A stretch of DNA of 64,000 bases from Vibrio cincinnatiensis DSM 19608 (GCF_900167345.1 NZ_FUXB01000007.1:1-64000), one strand, 5' to 3'. Positions 1 to 10,758 are shown, numbered from the stretch's first letter. Numbers and translations: made by a program. Notes: generated by a model not told the origin, from the sequence alone.

Positions 1-50
1 CGATGGTAGTGTGGGGTTTCCCCATGTGAGAGTAGGACATCGCCAGGTTT
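1..50 (+). rRNA. rrf: 5S ribosomal RNA, 3' end only
   Basis: The window opens inside a 5S rRNA. The segment with the GTGGGGTTTCCCCATGTGAG hairpin followed by AGTAGGACATCGCCAGG matches the 3' half of gamma-proteobacterial 5S rRNA. The 5' half lies outside the window. It is followed by an intrinsic terminator, so this is the end of an rrn operon pointing toward the leucine operon. The exact 3' nucleotide (about 48-51) is not certain. Confidence 0.92.
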
Positions 51-57
51 ATTTACC

Positions 58-87
58 AAGCCCTTGCAGTTTATGCAGGGGCTTTTT
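58..87 (+). terminator. rrn operon intrinsic terminator
   Basis: An 11-bp stem (58-68 with 74-84, one G-U pair) carries a 5-base loop and is followed by a T run at 83-87. It sits just after the 5S rRNA and should end the rrn transcript. Confidence 0.88.
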
Positions 88-200
88 ACTTATATTCCTC
101 AAGAAAATTAAGAAAATCTAGATTTTGATTACCCTATCTGTCTGTACCTTCCAAAAATATCCCATGCGTTGTACATAATTAAAATTTTATATGGATACAT

Positions 201-226
201 AAAAGGGCTACCTTTGGGTAGCCCTT
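201..226 (-). terminator. leuABCD operon terminator
   Basis: A perfect 10-bp stem (203-212 with 217-226) has a 4-base loop. Read on the minus strand it is followed by TTTT and lies 9 bases beyond the leuD stop, so it ends the leucine operon. No gene is visible between it and the rrn terminator. Confidence 0.85.
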
Positions 227-234
227 ATGATTCT

Positions 235-837
235 TCATTTTAAAAAGCGGGGTATACTTGCTTCATAAGTGGCGATTTTACTTTCATGCTGCAGTGTTAA
301 GCCAATATTATCTAGACCGTTTAGCAAGCAATGGCGACGAAATTCATCTATTTCAAATTGATAGGTTTTGCCGTTTGCATTAACGTTCAATGATTCAAGA
401 TCAACGGTAATTTGTGCTCCTTCATGTGTTTGTACAAACAGAAAAAGTTCATCAACTTCTTGGTCTGTTAAACGAACGGGAACCATCTGGTTGTTGATTG
501 AGTTACCATAGAAGATGTCGGCAAAGCTTGGTGCGATCATGACCTTAATTCCATAGTCAGCGAGAGCCCATGGCGCATGTTCGCGTGAAGAGCCGCACCC
601 AAAGTTTTCACGAGCAAGCAAAATACTTGCTCCTTGGTAACGAGGTTTATTCATCACAAAATCTGGGTTAGGTTGCTGACCTTCATCATCTAAAAATCGC
701 CAATCATGGAAAAGGTGTTTACCAAATCCTATGCGATTTACTTTTTGTAAAAACTGTTTTGGTATGATGGCATCTGTATCGACATTCGCAGCATCAAGAG
801 GTACGACTAAGCCTGTATGAGTTTGGAAACCTGACAT
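235..837 (-). CDS. leuD: 3-isopropylmalate dehydratase small subunit
   Basis: Small subunit of isopropylmalate isomerase, which converts 2-isopropylmalate to 3-isopropylmalate in leucine synthesis as a complex with LeuC. The 200-residue length is usual for proteobacterial LeuD. The family signature [12 protein letters not shown] is at residues 79-90, in the swivel domain that completes the active site. It is the last gene of leuABCD, 17 bases after leuC, and is followed by the operon terminator. The start MSGFQTHTG has an AGGAAAG ribosome site just upstream. Nothing is unusual in the gene. Confidence 0.97.
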   Translation of the reverse strand: MSGFQTHTGLVVPLDAANVDTDAIIPKQFLQKVNRIGFGKHLFHDWRFLDDEGQQPNPDFVMNKPRYQGASILLARENFGCGSSREHAPWALADYGIKVMIAPSFADIFYGNSINNQMVPVRLTDQEVDELFLFVQTHEGAQITVDLESLNVNANGKTYQFEIDEFRRHCLLNGLDNIGLTLQHESKIATYEASIPRFLK

Positions 838-854
838 ATTTCTTTCCTCTTAAA

Positions 855-2261
855 TTAGTTGAATTGACGAATATCGACAAAATGCCCAGCTATGGCGGCA
901 GCAGCGGCCATGGCTGGACTCACCAAGTGAGTTCGACCCGCTCGACCTTGTCTTCCTTCAAAGTTTCGGTTTGATGTGGATGCGCAGCGTTCACCTGGGC
1001 CTAATCGGTCATTATTCATCGCTAAGCACATTGAGCAACCGGGTAAGCGCCATTCAAAACCGGCATCAATGAAAATTTGATCTAATCCTTCGGCTTCTGC
1101 TTGGGCTTTTACTTGTTCAGAACCCGGTACGATCAGAGCTTGCACGTGGGGCGCTACTTTTCTGCCTTTGGCTACTGCTGCAGCTGCGCGGATATCCTCG
1201 ATTCGGGAGTTAGTACAAGAGCCAACAAAGACTTTGTCCACTTGATAATCAGACAAGGATTTTCCTGCTTCTAGGCCCATATAGGCCAGTGCCTTTTCTG
1301 CAGATGCTTTCTCAACGGGATCGCTAAAGCTATCAGGTGAAGGGATTTTTTCATCAACCGCAATAACTTGCCCAGGGTTAGTGCCCCAAGTTACTTGAGG
1401 CTTGATCTCTGTAGCATCAAGAGTGACAACTGCATCATATTCAGCGTTTGGATCGGTGACGAGAGTTTTCCAATAGGCCACAGCGGCTTCAAAATCATCG
1501 CCTTGAGGAGCAAATTTGCGTCCTTTAATATAATTAAAGGTGGTTTCATCTGGTGCGATCAGGCCGGCTTTCGCACCAAGTTCAATTGCCATATTACAGA
1601 CGGTCATTCGACCTTCCATGGAGAGATCTTTGATCGCTTCACCACAAAATTCAACAACATAGCCTGTACCACCTGCTGCAGTCGTTTTACCTATGATGGC
1701 CAACACGATATCTTTAGCGGTAATACCAGGGGAAACTTTGCCTTTGACTTCAATTTTCATGGTTTTAGCGCGAGCTTGCTTCAGTGTTTGGGTTGCTAGC
1801 ACATGTTCAACTTCTGAAGTACCAATACCAAACGCAAGTGAGCCAAATGCTCCGTGTGTTGCGGTATGAGAGTCACCACAAACAATCGTCATTCCTGGTA
1901 GAGTAATACCGAGCTCTGGTCCCATGACATGAACAATACCTTGATATTTATGGTTTAAATCATAAAGGGTGACTCCAAATTCTGCACAGTTTTTGGCGAG
2001 TGTTTCCATTTGGATTCGTGCCATTTCACCAGAGGCATTGATATCTTTGGTAGTGGTTGATACGTTGTGATCCATTGTGGCGAACGTTTTCTCCACTTGG
2101 CGAACTTTCCGTCCTTTTTCTCGTAAACCATCAAAGGCTTGAGGAGAGGTGACTTCATGGACTAGGTGACGATCAATATACAGAATCGGGTTTTCACCTG
2201 CTGCGGCAACGACCACATGAGCGTCATAAATTTTTTCGTATAAGGTTTTTGCTTTTGACAT
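855..2261 (-). CDS. leuC: 3-isopropylmalate dehydratase large subunit
   Basis: Large, iron-sulfur subunit of isopropylmalate isomerase; an aconitase-fold enzyme acting with LeuD in the cytoplasm. With the start chosen here the protein has 468 residues, close to the family norm. The three cysteines that bind the 4Fe-4S cluster are C349 (in VGSCTNSR) and C409 and C412 (in [10 protein letters not shown]). An upstream in-frame start would add 14 residues, but the AAGGAAGA ribosome site sits just before the ATG at 2261 and the protein then begins [15 protein letters not shown] as in other LeuC. It lies between leuB and leuD. Confidence 0.97.
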   Translation of the reverse strand: MSKAKTLYEKIYDAHVVVAAAGENPILYIDRHLVHEVTSPQAFDGLREKGRKVRQVEKTFATMDHNVSTTTKDINASGEMARIQMETLAKNCAEFGVTLYDLNHKYQGIVHVMGPELGITLPGMTIVCGDSHTATHGAFGSLAFGIGTSEVEHVLATQTLKQARAKTMKIEVKGKVSPGITAKDIVLAIIGKTTAAGGTGYVVEFCGEAIKDLSMEGRMTVCNMAIELGAKAGLIAPDETTFNYIKGRKFAPQGDDFEAAVAYWKTLVTDPNAEYDAVVTLDATEIKPQVTWGTNPGQVIAVDEKIPSPDSFSDPVEKASAEKALAYMGLEAGKSLSDYQVDKVFVGSCTNSRIEDIRAAAAVAKGRKVAPHVQALIVPGSEQVKAQAEAEGLDQIFIDAGFEWRLPGCSMCLAMNNDRLGPGERCASTSNRNFEGRQGRAGRTHLVSPAMAAAAAIAGHFVDIRQFN

Positions 2262-2318
2262 TGCTTCTTCCTTGAGCTCAATGAGCCAATTGGAGCCGAT
2301 CATTGTCGGCTCTAAAAA

Positions 2319-3437
<1,119 letters not shown>

Positions 3438-3468
3438 TTATTTCAATTGTGTTTGCTAACGCTAAATT

Positions 3469-5019
3469 TTATACGGTAGCGATTTTTTTATTCTGCTTTA
3501 TCTCGGCAATTTGATCAGCTCGATGAATACTGTTAATGACATGAAGTAAAGCTTGCCCTGATGCTTCAACTATATCAGTCGAAACACCCGTACCATGATA
3601 TTTTCGGCCTTTATAGTTAGCGATAATATCCGCTTGGCCTAATCCATCTTCACCTTCTCCTTTTGCGGTGAGGTCAAATTTATCCAAAACGATGTTATAA
3701 CCCGTGACACGATAAATACATTGGTAAAGAGCGTCGACAGGACCATTTCCTACGGCGGCCTCGCATTTCTCTTCCTCACCACATTGCAGCTTAATGGTTG
3801 TGGTTGCCATGATGCTACCTGACTGTACGCTAAGGTAGTTTAACTTATAAAAATCATCTTCTTCACGTAGATTTGAGAAGTGCATTAATGCTTCTAGATC
3901 ATAATCAAAGACTTGACCTTTACGATCAGCCAGCTTTAGAAAATCTTCATATAGCGCATCAAGATTATATTCATTTTCGTTATAACCCATTGAATCCATA
4001 TGGCTCTTAACAGCAGCTCGGCCGCTGCGACTGGTTAAGTTGAGTGCCTGGTTTTTTAGGCCAATCGATTCTGGCGTGATGATTTCATAAGTGTTTTTAT
4101 TCTTTAATACGCCGTCTTGATGAATCCCCGATGAGTGGCTAAAGGCATTTGATCCAACAATGGCTTTATTACTTTGAATGGGCATGTTGCACAGTTGGCT
4201 GACCAACTTACTGGTTCGGCTGATCTCTTGATGCCGGATGTTGGTTTGAACACCCAATAGGTCTTGGCGAGTTTTTAAGATCATGGCCACTTCTTCTAGA
4301 GCGCAGTTACCAGCACGTTCACCAATGCCATTAATGGTCCCTTCTACCTGGCGTGCCCCTGCTTGAATCGCTGCGATGGAGTTAGCGACCGACATCCCCA
4401 AATCATCATGACAGTGGACTGAAATGATGGCTTTATCAATATTAGGCACTCGGTTAAACAGGGTTTGGATGATGCCACCAAATTCACTTGGGACGGTATA
4501 ACCAACGGTATCAGGAATATTAATGGTGGAGGCTCCGGCATTAATTGCGGCTTCAACCATCCGGCATAAGTTATCAATGGGTGTTCTTCCTGCATCTTCA
4601 CAAGAGAACTCAACATCATCGGTATAGTTACGAGCATGCTTAACAGCGTGAATGGCCATCTCTACAACATCGTCATAGCTGCGGCGTAGCTTATCTTGAA
4701 CGTGGATGGTAGAGGTTGAGATAAAGGTGTGAATCCGAAACGCCTCTGCCACTTTTAATGCTTCTGCTGCGGCATCGATGTCTTTCTCTACCGCTCGAGA
4801 AAGGGCACAAATTCGGCTGTTTTTAATATGTTTAGCAATCGTTTGAACGGATTCAAAATCCCCGGGAGAGGAAACGGGAAAACCGGCTTCAATCACATCG
4901 ATTCCTAGTCGTTCAAGAGCATAGGCGATTTGTAGTTTTTCTCTCACCGTAAGGCTAGCAGACAATGCCTGTTCACCATCACGTAATGTTGTATCGAATA
5001 TAATAACTTGATCGCTCAT
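3469..5019 (-). CDS. leuA: 2-isopropylmalate synthase
   Basis: Condenses acetyl-CoA with 2-oxoisovalerate, the committed step of leucine synthesis. The N-terminal TIM barrel starts with the metal-binding DTTLRDGEQ (residues 9-17) and contains the HCHDDLG motif near residue 205. The C-terminal part (about 390-516) is the LeuA allosteric dimer domain that binds leucine for feedback inhibition. The 516-residue length is normal. It is the first structural gene after the leader peptide and attenuator, so it should respond both to charged tRNA-Leu and to leucine itself. Confidence 0.97.
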   Translation of the reverse strand: MSDQVIIFDTTLRDGEQALSASLTVREKLQIAYALERLGIDVIEAGFPVSSPGDFESVQTIAKHIKNSRICALSRAVEKDIDAAAEALKVAEAFRIHTFISTSTIHVQDKLRRSYDDVVEMAIHAVKHARNYTDDVEFSCEDAGRTPIDNLCRMVEAAINAGASTINIPDTVGYTVPSEFGGIIQTLFNRVPNIDKAIISVHCHDDLGMSVANSIAAIQAGARQVEGTINGIGERAGNCALEEVAMILKTRQDLLGVQTNIRHQEISRTSKLVSQLCNMPIQSNKAIVGSNAFSHSSGIHQDGVLKNKNTYEIITPESIGLKNQALNLTSRSGRAAVKSHMDSMGYNENEYNLDALYEDFLKLADRKGQVFDYDLEALMHFSNLREEDDFYKLNYLSVQSGSIMATTTIKLQCGEEEKCEAAVGNGPVDALYQCIYRVTGYNIVLDKFDLTAKGEGEDGLGQADIIANYKGRKYHGTGVSTDIVEASGQALLHVINSIHRADQIAEIKQNKKIATV

Positions 5020-5070
5020 ATTAGCTCCCTGATTTCGACAGTTAATCGTTTACTTCCTGAATATACTTAT

Positions 5071-5097
5071 AAAAAAACCCGCATCTCGATGCGGGTT
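5071..5097 (-). terminator. leu operon attenuator terminator
   Basis: On the minus strand a perfect 9-bp GC-rich stem (5089-5097 with 5076-5084, loop of 4) is followed by seven Ts. It lies between the leucine-rich leader peptide and leuA, which is where a transcription attenuator is expected. The transcript should stop here when leucyl-tRNA is plentiful. Confidence 0.88.
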
Positions 5098-5132
5098 CTA
5101 TGTAAACTTGTGTGTTATTTTTCTTCCACAAT

Positions 5133-5204
5133 CTACCCGCGCGAATGGTTCACGATAAGGAGTAGGCCCAGCAGGAGAGAAAAACGTGATGTCATCAGTA
5201 ACAT
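5133..5204 (-). CDS. leuL: leu operon leader peptide, 23 residues
   Basis: A short minus-strand ORF of 23 codons upstream of leuA reads MLLMTSRFSLLLGLLLIV and ends NHSRG. It has eight leucine codons, six of them in two triplets around a glycine: CTC CTG CTG and CTA CTC CTT. The position between a promoter and a Rho-independent hairpin fits the ribosome-stalling control known for leu operons. The second ATG (residue 4) is an alternative start with a GGA element 9 bases upstream. The ORF is too short for routine gene calling. Confidence 0.87.
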   Translation of the reverse strand: MLLMTSRFSLLLGLLLIVNHSRG

Positions 5205-5226
5205 TCCACACTATTAAGTTAACAAA

Positions 5227-5255
5227 TTAGTACCGCACTCAACCTGACACGTCAA
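5227..5255 (-). promoter_or_regulatory. Probable leuL/leuABCD promoter
   Basis: On the minus strand TTGACG (5250-5255) is separated by 17 bases from TACTAA (5227-5232), a good sigma-70 match. The start of transcription would be about 15 bases upstream of the leuL ATG. No better candidate lies between leuL and the divergent phosphatase gene. Confidence 0.68.
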
Positions 5256-5350
5256 CCATTAAGTTGATTTTTTATTCATATTGGATTTGTTTTTCTGGAA
5301 AGCAAGAAACTTATTTCTTATCTGATAGATACATAAAGGTTTATATAAAA

Positions 5351-5365
5351 TGATAATGATTATCT
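5351..5365. promoter_or_regulatory. Fur box
   Basis: TGATAATGATTATCT matches the Fur 7-1-7 core TGATAATNATTATCA at 14 of 15 positions. It lies about 120 bases upstream of the phosphatase/glycosyltransferase pair, next to an AT-rich TATATAAAAT that could be a -10 element, and about 95 bases from the leuL promoter on the other side. Repression of the plus-strand pair under iron-replete conditions is the simplest reading; binding is inferred from sequence only. Confidence 0.6.
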
Positions 5366-5483
5366 ATCTATTTGATTAATAATGGATTGCTTAAATTCAT
5401 AGATTCACAAAGAAACAGTCACAGATCTGTCATCTCTCTTACTTATGTTGAAGGGGTTGAACCCAAGCAAGGAGAGGGGATGC

Positions 5484-6017
5484 ATGCGTGCCATTGAACC
5501 GATTGCTAAGTTAGATTTAGCTTTTTCTGTTTTTTGTTTACACCATAAGTTTAATCAACCTATCGCCAGAGTCAGCAAAGCGATATCTCATACTGGCGAT
5601 GGGCATCTATATCTACTGTTTGGGCTGCTTGCTTGGGTAGGTGATAGCCTAAATGGCGTAACTTTTTTAATCACAGGAGTGATTGCATTTGCAATCGAGT
5701 TACCTCTGTATTGGGGGCTTAAAAATAGTTTTCAGCGCCGTCGACCAGAAGAGTTCTCACCACTATTAACTGCATTTATCACCCCATCTGACCGATATAG
5801 TTTACCTTCAGGGCATACGGCTGCCGCTTTTTTGATGGCCTTCGTGATTGGCCATTTTTATCCCCCGTTGTCTTTTCTGGCTTTATTATGGGCCGGTTTT
5901 ATTGGTACCGCTCGAATCTTACTTGGTGTGCATTTTCTCACGGATGTCATTATTGGTGCGTTACTAGGCACCAGTTGCGCCATGTTAGCGCTCTTTTTTA
6001 TGGAGGGAGGGATATGA
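5484..6017 (+). CDS. PAP2-family membrane phosphatase
   Basis: A 177-residue integral membrane phosphatase of the type 2 phosphatidic acid phosphatase family. All three catalytic motifs are present: K-x6-RP in KNSFQRRRP, PSGH in LPSGHTAAAF, and R-x5-H-x3-D in RILLGVHFLTD. Several hydrophobic segments flank them. Related enzymes remove phosphate from lipid phosphates or undecaprenyl pyrophosphate; the substrate here is not known. The start at 5484 was preferred over an in-frame one 39 bases upstream because of the AGGAGAGGGG ribosome site. It overlaps the next gene by ATGA, so the two are translationally coupled, and a Fur box lies upstream. Confidence 0.85.
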   Translation: MRAIEPIAKLDLAFSVFCLHHKFNQPIARVSKAISHTGDGHLYLLFGLLAWVGDSLNGVTFLITGVIAFAIELPLYWGLKNSFQRRRPEEFSPLLTAFITPSDRYSLPSGHTAAAFLMAFVIGHFYPPLSFLALLWAGFIGTARILLGVHFLTDVIIGALLGTSCAMLALFFMEGGI

Positions 6018-7060
6018 GAATTCTATATGGCGTTCAAGGGACAGGAAATGGTCATATTACTCGAGCCAGAGCAATGAGTCAGGCATTTTCACAACGTAAT
6101 ATTCCGGTCGATTTTTTGTTTTCTGGAAGAGAGAAAACCGATTATTTTTCTATGGAGTGTTTTGGTGATTTTCATGTTCGGCGCGGGTTAAGTTTTGTTA
6201 CTGAGCGGGGGGAAGTGCATTATTTGAAAACCGTAATGCAAACTAATCTTTGGGCTTTTTTTCAGGAAGTGAGGGGATTAGACCTTACGGGGTACGATTT
6301 GGTTATTAATGATTTTGAACCTGTTAGTGCGTGGGCGGCGCGGCACCAAGGAGTACCTTGTATCAGTTTAAGTCATCAAAATGCATTTCGTTATTCAGTA
6401 CCGCTTAAAGGGGCAACTTGGCTTGATAAAACGATTTTGCAGTACTTTGCCCCTGCTGATTATCATTTAGCTCTCCACTGGTATCATTTTAATCAATCGA
6501 TTCTTCCTCCTATTGTTCAGACCCAATCCTCATCCGTGGGAAATGAACGTTTCATCTTAGTGTATCTTCCTTTTGAAGAAATAAGGCAAGTTTGTGATTT
6601 GCTAACTCGTTTTTCTCATCATCAATTTGTTTTCTATCACCCTCAGGTGGTAAAAGAACAAATGGTCGAAAATATTGAGTTGAAGCCTTTATGTCATCGT
6701 TCTTTCCAGCATCATTTACATCGTTGTAGTGGCGTGATTGCCAATGGAGGCTTTGAACTGCCTTCTGAAGCTTTATCGCTCGGTAAAAAGTTACTACTAA
6801 AGCCTCTTTTTGGTCAGTTTGAGCAGCAGAGTAATGTTGCCACACTAGAGCTATTAGGATTAGCCAGTAGTATGGATTTCTTAGATGCCTCTGCGATAAG
6901 TCGATGGCTTAATGAATACTATGCTGAACGAGTGAATTATCCGGATGTTGCTAGTGCTGTGGCAGACTGGGTGATCAAGGGCGAATGGAACGACCATTCT
7001 GAGCTATGTAACCTATTATGGCAGCAAGTTGACTTTCCTAGTTACGCTGTCATTAATTAG
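6014..7060 (+). CDS. MJ1255/VC2487-type glycosyltransferase
   Basis: A 348-residue protein that looks like a GT-B glycosyltransferase related to MurG. The N-terminus MRILYGVQGTGNGHITRA has the glycine-rich acceptor-side loop of this group. The C-terminal half has SGVIANGGFELPSEALSLGK, the donor-nucleotide region typical of UDP-sugar transferases, followed by FGQFEQQSNV. I recognise it as the MJ1255/VC2487 family, whose substrate is not established. The start at 6014 overlaps the phosphatase stop by 4 bases; a longer in-frame version would run through the phosphatase gene. A role in making a lipid-linked sugar is inferred from the pairing. Confidence 0.8.
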   Translation: MRILYGVQGTGNGHITRARAMSQAFSQRNIPVDFLFSGREKTDYFSMECFGDFHVRRGLSFVTERGEVHYLKTVMQTNLWAFFQEVRGLDLTGYDLVINDFEPVSAWAARHQGVPCISLSHQNAFRYSVPLKGATWLDKTILQYFAPADYHLALHWYHFNQSILPPIVQTQSSSVGNERFILVYLPFEEIRQVCDLLTRFSHHQFVFYHPQVVKEQMVENIELKPLCHRSFQHHLHRCSGVIANGGFELPSEALSLGKKLLLKPLFGQFEQQSNVATLELLGLASSMDFLDASAISRWLNEYYAERVNYPDVASAVADWVIKGEWNDHSELCNLLWQQVDFPSYAVIN

Positions 7061-7404
7061 CTGAAAAATATATTATCCACCCACTCTTATCTTTGTTGTG
7101 AATATTAGGTTTTGCCTATACGCGCATTCATTTGTCTCGTCAATGTTTTGTAAAAACCGCTATAAAAATATTTTTTATCTTTTTTTATAAAAAGCCAATA
7201 TTTTGAAATATATTGGTTTTTTTTATAATTGGGTAAAATTTACTGACTTTTTATCAATCGTGTTGATATTCAATGAATGAATGGTTGATAGTACAACTCA
7301 GCCAGAAACCATCTGGATAATAAATAATTCAGTTTTCTCTTCGTTACTCTGATTTGAACCTATCACCAGTGGCGAATTGAACAATAAAAAAAGAGGCGTA
7401 CTTA
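7061..7404. other. AT-rich upstream region of leuO
   Basis: This 344-base gap holds no convincing ORF. It is very AT-rich, with long T and A runs around 7160-7250, as expected for a region bound by H-NS-like proteins and for the large upstream region of leuO genes. I could not fix one clear promoter. No strong terminator was seen after the glycosyltransferase. Confidence 0.5.
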
Positions 7405-8367
7405 ATGCTTAACAATAAAAAAGATCCGATAAGCGCGATTGCAAGCTATCGTATGGAAAGCACTTTACGAAGTGTCGATTTGAACCTGCTCACCGTGTTT
7501 GATGCGGTAATGCAAGAGCAAAATATTACTCGAGCTGCTCATAATTTGGGTATGTCTCAACCCGCCGTTAGTAATGCGGTTGCTCGGCTAAAAGTCATGT
7601 TTAATGATGAGCTTTTTATGCGCCAAGGTCGTGGTATTCAGCCGACTCAGCGTGCTCGTCAATTGTTCGGCCCAATTCGCCAAGCTTTGCAATTAATTCG
7701 TAACGAGCTACCCAGTTCAGTGTTTTCTCCTGAAAGTTCAACACGTTTATTTAAATTGGCGATTTGTAGCCCTTGTGATATTCGGTTTGCACCAAAAATT
7801 ATGGCAAGCATTCATGAACAGGCCCCTCATGTGCAATTGCATTTAGATGCAGAGTTTGATCGAAAATTAGCTGAACGTATGCGTTATCAGGAAATTGATT
7901 TCGTGATTGATTATGCTCGGTTTGATGAACAAGGTTTTTCTAGTACTGAAATTTTCCAAGATGAGCTGGTGGTCGTGGCTGCGAAGTCACACCCGAGAAT
8001 TCAAGGTGAAATCACTCGTGAAGTTTTAGCCAATGAGCAACATGCTAAATTATCGAAAGTTCATGGGCAACGCAGCTTCTCTGAGCAAGCGTACCGCGAT
8101 CTTGATTGTCATCCGAGCTATGAAGGTACCAGTTTAAGCAATGTACTTTATGTGGTCGGGCAGTCTGAATTAGTGACCATTGCTCCTCGTTGGATGGTTG
8201 AACATGCGGCGAATAAAGAGCAGTTACAAATTCTGGCCTTCCCATTTGAAAATGCCTGCATTAATGGCTACCTAAGCTGGCATGAATCTAGCGAGAAAGA
8301 TAAGGGCCACATTTGGTTGCGAGATCAACTGATGGTGACTTGTGGCGAAGTCGTTGCTCTGAAGTAA
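7405..8367 (+). CDS. leuO: LysR-family regulator LeuO
   Basis: A 320-residue LysR-type transcription factor. The winged helix-turn-helix occupies about residues 26-85, with the recognition helix in SQPAVSNAVARLK. The rest is the effector-binding domain. Sequence and location next to the leu and ilv operons identify LeuO, an H-NS antagonist that in Vibrio also takes part in ToxR-dependent stress regulation (established knowledge of the family). The ribosome site is AGAGGCG before ATG 7405. The gene is followed by its own terminator. Confidence 0.92.
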   Translation: MLNNKKDPISAIASYRMESTLRSVDLNLLTVFDAVMQEQNITRAAHNLGMSQPAVSNAVARLKVMFNDELFMRQGRGIQPTQRARQLFGPIRQALQLIRNELPSSVFSPESSTRLFKLAICSPCDIRFAPKIMASIHEQAPHVQLHLDAEFDRKLAERMRYQEIDFVIDYARFDEQGFSSTEIFQDELVVVAAKSHPRIQGEITREVLANEQHAKLSKVHGQRSFSEQAYRDLDCHPSYEGTSLSNVLYVVGQSELVTIAPRWMVEHAANKEQLQILAFPFENACINGYLSWHESSEKDKGHIWLRDQLMVTCGEVVALK

Positions 8368-8389
8368 CACTTATTCGTACTTTACTTTG

Positions 8390-8427
8390 ACCTTAGGTTA
8401 GGGAAAGTTCTGACCTAAGGTTTTTTT
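8390..8427 (+). terminator. leuO terminator
   Basis: A perfect 9-bp stem (8390-8398 with 8413-8421) with a 14-base loop is followed by a run of seven Ts at 8421-8427, 22 bases after the leuO stop. Confidence 0.82.
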
Positions 8428-8546
8428 ATTTTTGTCGCACTGAGATTTTGTAAAAGTTTGATACGGGTCAGTTGTCTTTTGACATCTTGAATGTACACTT
8501 GTGCGCTCAAAATACAGCTTACAAGTGTAAGCCACAGGTAAGAGAA

Positions 8547-10352
8547 ATGGTCAATTTAGATTTTCATATTGTCAAATGCATTAAAGAGCAAGTCTCTCTT
8601 GGCGGAAATCGCATAGCGTTACGACATAAAGTAGATAACGAGTGGCAAGGGATCAGTTGGCATGAATTTGGCCAGCAAATTGATCTGGTCTCTTTAGCCC
8701 TATTATCGTTTGGACTGGGCATTCAAGATAAAATTGGCATTTTTTCCTCTAACATGCCGAAATGGACGATTGCTGATTTTGCGGCGTTACAAGCCAGATT
8801 AGTCACGGTGCCTATTTACCCCACCAATACACCAGATCAATCGGCTTATATTTTACAAAATGCTGATGTAAAAATTCTGTTTGTGGGGGATCAACCACAA
8901 TATGATGCGGCATTGTCGATTTTTGAACAGTGTGAACAACTGCAATTGATTGTGGTTATGAATGATCAGGTTGATCTGAAAGGGTTTGTGCACGCCTTCT
9001 CTTGGGATGATTTTATTGCACAAGGCTCCGCTCTCCAAGAAGCAGAGTTAACTGCGCGTTTGGCGGCTGCAAATTATGATGATCTTTATACCTTGATTTA
9101 CACCTCGGGTACGACAGGGCAACCTAAAGGGGTCATGATCGATTATCGAAATATTGGCGCTCAATTGGAAGGGCATGATCAACGACTAAACCTGTCTAGT
9201 CAGGATATCTCTTTGTGCTTTTTGCCACTTTCCCATGTTTTTGAACGGGCTTGGACCTGCTATGTTCTCTATAAAGGGGCCACCAATTGTTATTTGCAAG
9301 AGGTTGGGTTAGTTCGAGAAGCATTGTCAGAAATCCGCCCAACGGTGATGTGTGCGGTGCCGCGTTTTTATGAAAAAATCTTCTCTGCCATACATGAAAA
9401 AGTAGCGAAAGCCCCATTTCATCGTAAAGCTTTGTTTACTTGGGCGGTGAACATGGGAGCGAAGATGGCGTTATGCAAACAACAAAAACGTCAGCCATCG
9501 TTTTTGTTGCAGCACAGCTATGGTTTGGCAGATAAATTAGTTTTATCGAAACTGCGTGGATTACTTGGCGGCCGAATTCACTTTATGCCTTGTGGTGGTG
9601 CTAAATTAGATGAAACGATTGGACGCTTTTTCCATGCGATTGGCATTAACGTCAAGCTTGGGTATGGCATGACCGAAACGACCGCTACGATCTCTTGTTG
9701 GGATGATCATGTTTTTAACCCTGATTCCATTGGGTTATCCATGCCGGGTGTTCAAGTGAAAATCGGCGCGAATAACGAAATTTTAGTGCGTGGACCTATG
9801 GTCATGCGTGGTTACTATAAAATGCCAGAAGAAACAGAGCAAAGCTTTGATGAACATGGATTTTTAAAAACCGGGGATGCTGGGCACATTGATGAACAGG
9901 GTAACCTATTTATCACGGATCGCATTAAAGAGTTAATGAAGACATCAGGCGGAAAATACATAGCGCCGCAAGTGGTAGAAGGGGCGATCGGTAAAGATCA
10001 TTTTATCGAACAGATCGCCGTGATTGCCGATACTCGTAAATTTGTTTCAGCGCTGATCGTTCCTTGTTTTGATACGCTTGAATCGTATGCCAAAGAGTTG
10101 AATATCAAATATCATGATCGGATAGAATTACTAAAACATAGTCAAATCATTGAGTTATTTGAAAAACGAGTCAATGAACTTCAGAAAGGGTTAGCGAAGT
10201 TTGAGCAAGTGAAGAGATTTAAACTCTTGCCAAAAGCGTTTTCTATGGATGAAGGGGAGCTCACACCAACACAAAAGCTGCGCCGCAAAGTGATTAATGA
10301 TCGATATCAGCAAGAAATCGATGAAATGTATCACGATAAACCCAAAGATTAA
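8547..10352 (+). CDS. Long-chain acyl-CoA synthetase (AMP-binding), FadD-like
   Basis: Activates a fatty acid to acyl-AMP and then acyl-CoA. With the start at 8547 it has 601 residues. The AMP-binding motif [11 protein letters not shown] is at residues 185-195, the adenylate segment is GYGMTETTA, and the C-terminal hinge region reads [12 protein letters not shown] then [14 protein letters not shown], typical of long-chain ligases. An upstream in-frame start adds 25 residues, but GGTAAGAGA just before ATG 8547 supports the shorter form. It lies between leuO and ilvIH, as I recall for V. cholerae (VC2484). It is a paralogue-type ligase and not necessarily the main FadD. Confidence 0.88.
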   Translation: MVNLDFHIVKCIKEQVSLGGNRIALRHKVDNEWQGISWHEFGQQIDLVSLALLSFGLGIQDKIGIFSSNMPKWTIADFAALQARLVTVPIYPTNTPDQSAYILQNADVKILFVGDQPQYDAALSIFEQCEQLQLIVVMNDQVDLKGFVHAFSWDDFIAQGSALQEAELTARLAAANYDDLYTLIYTSGTTGQPKGVMIDYRNIGAQLEGHDQRLNLSSQDISLCFLPLSHVFERAWTCYVLYKGATNCYLQEVGLVREALSEIRPTVMCAVPRFYEKIFSAIHEKVAKAPFHRKALFTWAVNMGAKMALCKQQKRQPSFLLQHSYGLADKLVLSKLRGLLGGRIHFMPCGGAKLDETIGRFFHAIGINVKLGYGMTETTATISCWDDHVFNPDSIGLSMPGVQVKIGANNEILVRGPMVMRGYYKMPEETEQSFDEHGFLKTGDAGHIDEQGNLFITDRIKELMKTSGGKYIAPQVVEGAIGKDHFIEQIAVIADTRKFVSALIVPCFDTLESYAKELNIKYHDRIELLKHSQIIELFEKRVNELQKGLAKFEQVKRFKLLPKAFSMDEGELTPTQKLRRKVINDRYQQEIDEMYHDKPKD

Positions 10353-10591
10353 CAGTTTTTCTATTCCATCGTTCAATGGTTAATGATTTCTCATTGCCTT
10401 GTTCGATGGTTTACTCTCTGAAAACCGATGCATTCCCCCCTTATACTCTTTTTGTCATAAAATATTTCTCTTTTTTTTCATAACTTAATTGTTTTTATCA
10501 CTGGTTCTAAGTGTTTGTCTGGTATTGAATCCTCTCTATCGGTTTTTTTCCTTATATTGTTAAAAAATGTGCGGTTTGAGTGGTTAGACCG
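10353..10591. other. Intergenic region upstream of the ilvI leader
   Basis: No gene is supported here. After the acyl-CoA ligase stop there is a weak CCATCGTTCAATGG hairpin, then T-rich DNA to about 10560. This is the place where Lrp-type control of ilvIH would be expected, but I cannot point to individual Lrp sites. Confidence 0.4.
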
Positions 10592-10693
10592 ATGAAAAAT
10601 AAAGGGGTAAAGTTGTTGCGTTACCTTGCACTGGTTATGACTGGTGCAGGACATAGCCGAAAGCGGAGTGTTTTCGAATTAGGCTACGAATAA
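10592..10693 (+). CDS. Candidate leader ORF of ilvIH, 33 residues
   Basis: A 33-codon ORF starts MKNKGVKLLRYLALVMTGAG and ends in ELGYE, 66 bases before ilvI. It has five leucine codons and three valine codons, two of the leucines adjacent (TTG TTG). The last third is folded into a hairpin (10654-10686), and a second hairpin (10717-10740) lies just before the ilvI ribosome site. This resembles a leader peptide that controls a downstream gene, but no clear U-tract terminator is present and the ribosome site is weak. Function is inferred. Confidence 0.4.
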   Translation: MKNKGVKLLRYLALVMTGAGHSRKRSVFELGYE

Positions 10694-10758
10694 GCCCTAG
10701 ACTATGTAAGACCTAGCTCATCCACTGACCTTGTGGTGAGAAAAGGTAAGGAGAAAAA

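Noticed and set aside
1368..1799. A 143-codon plus-strand frame opposite leuC
   Set aside because: It is antisense to a conserved coding region and has no family features; a shadow frame.
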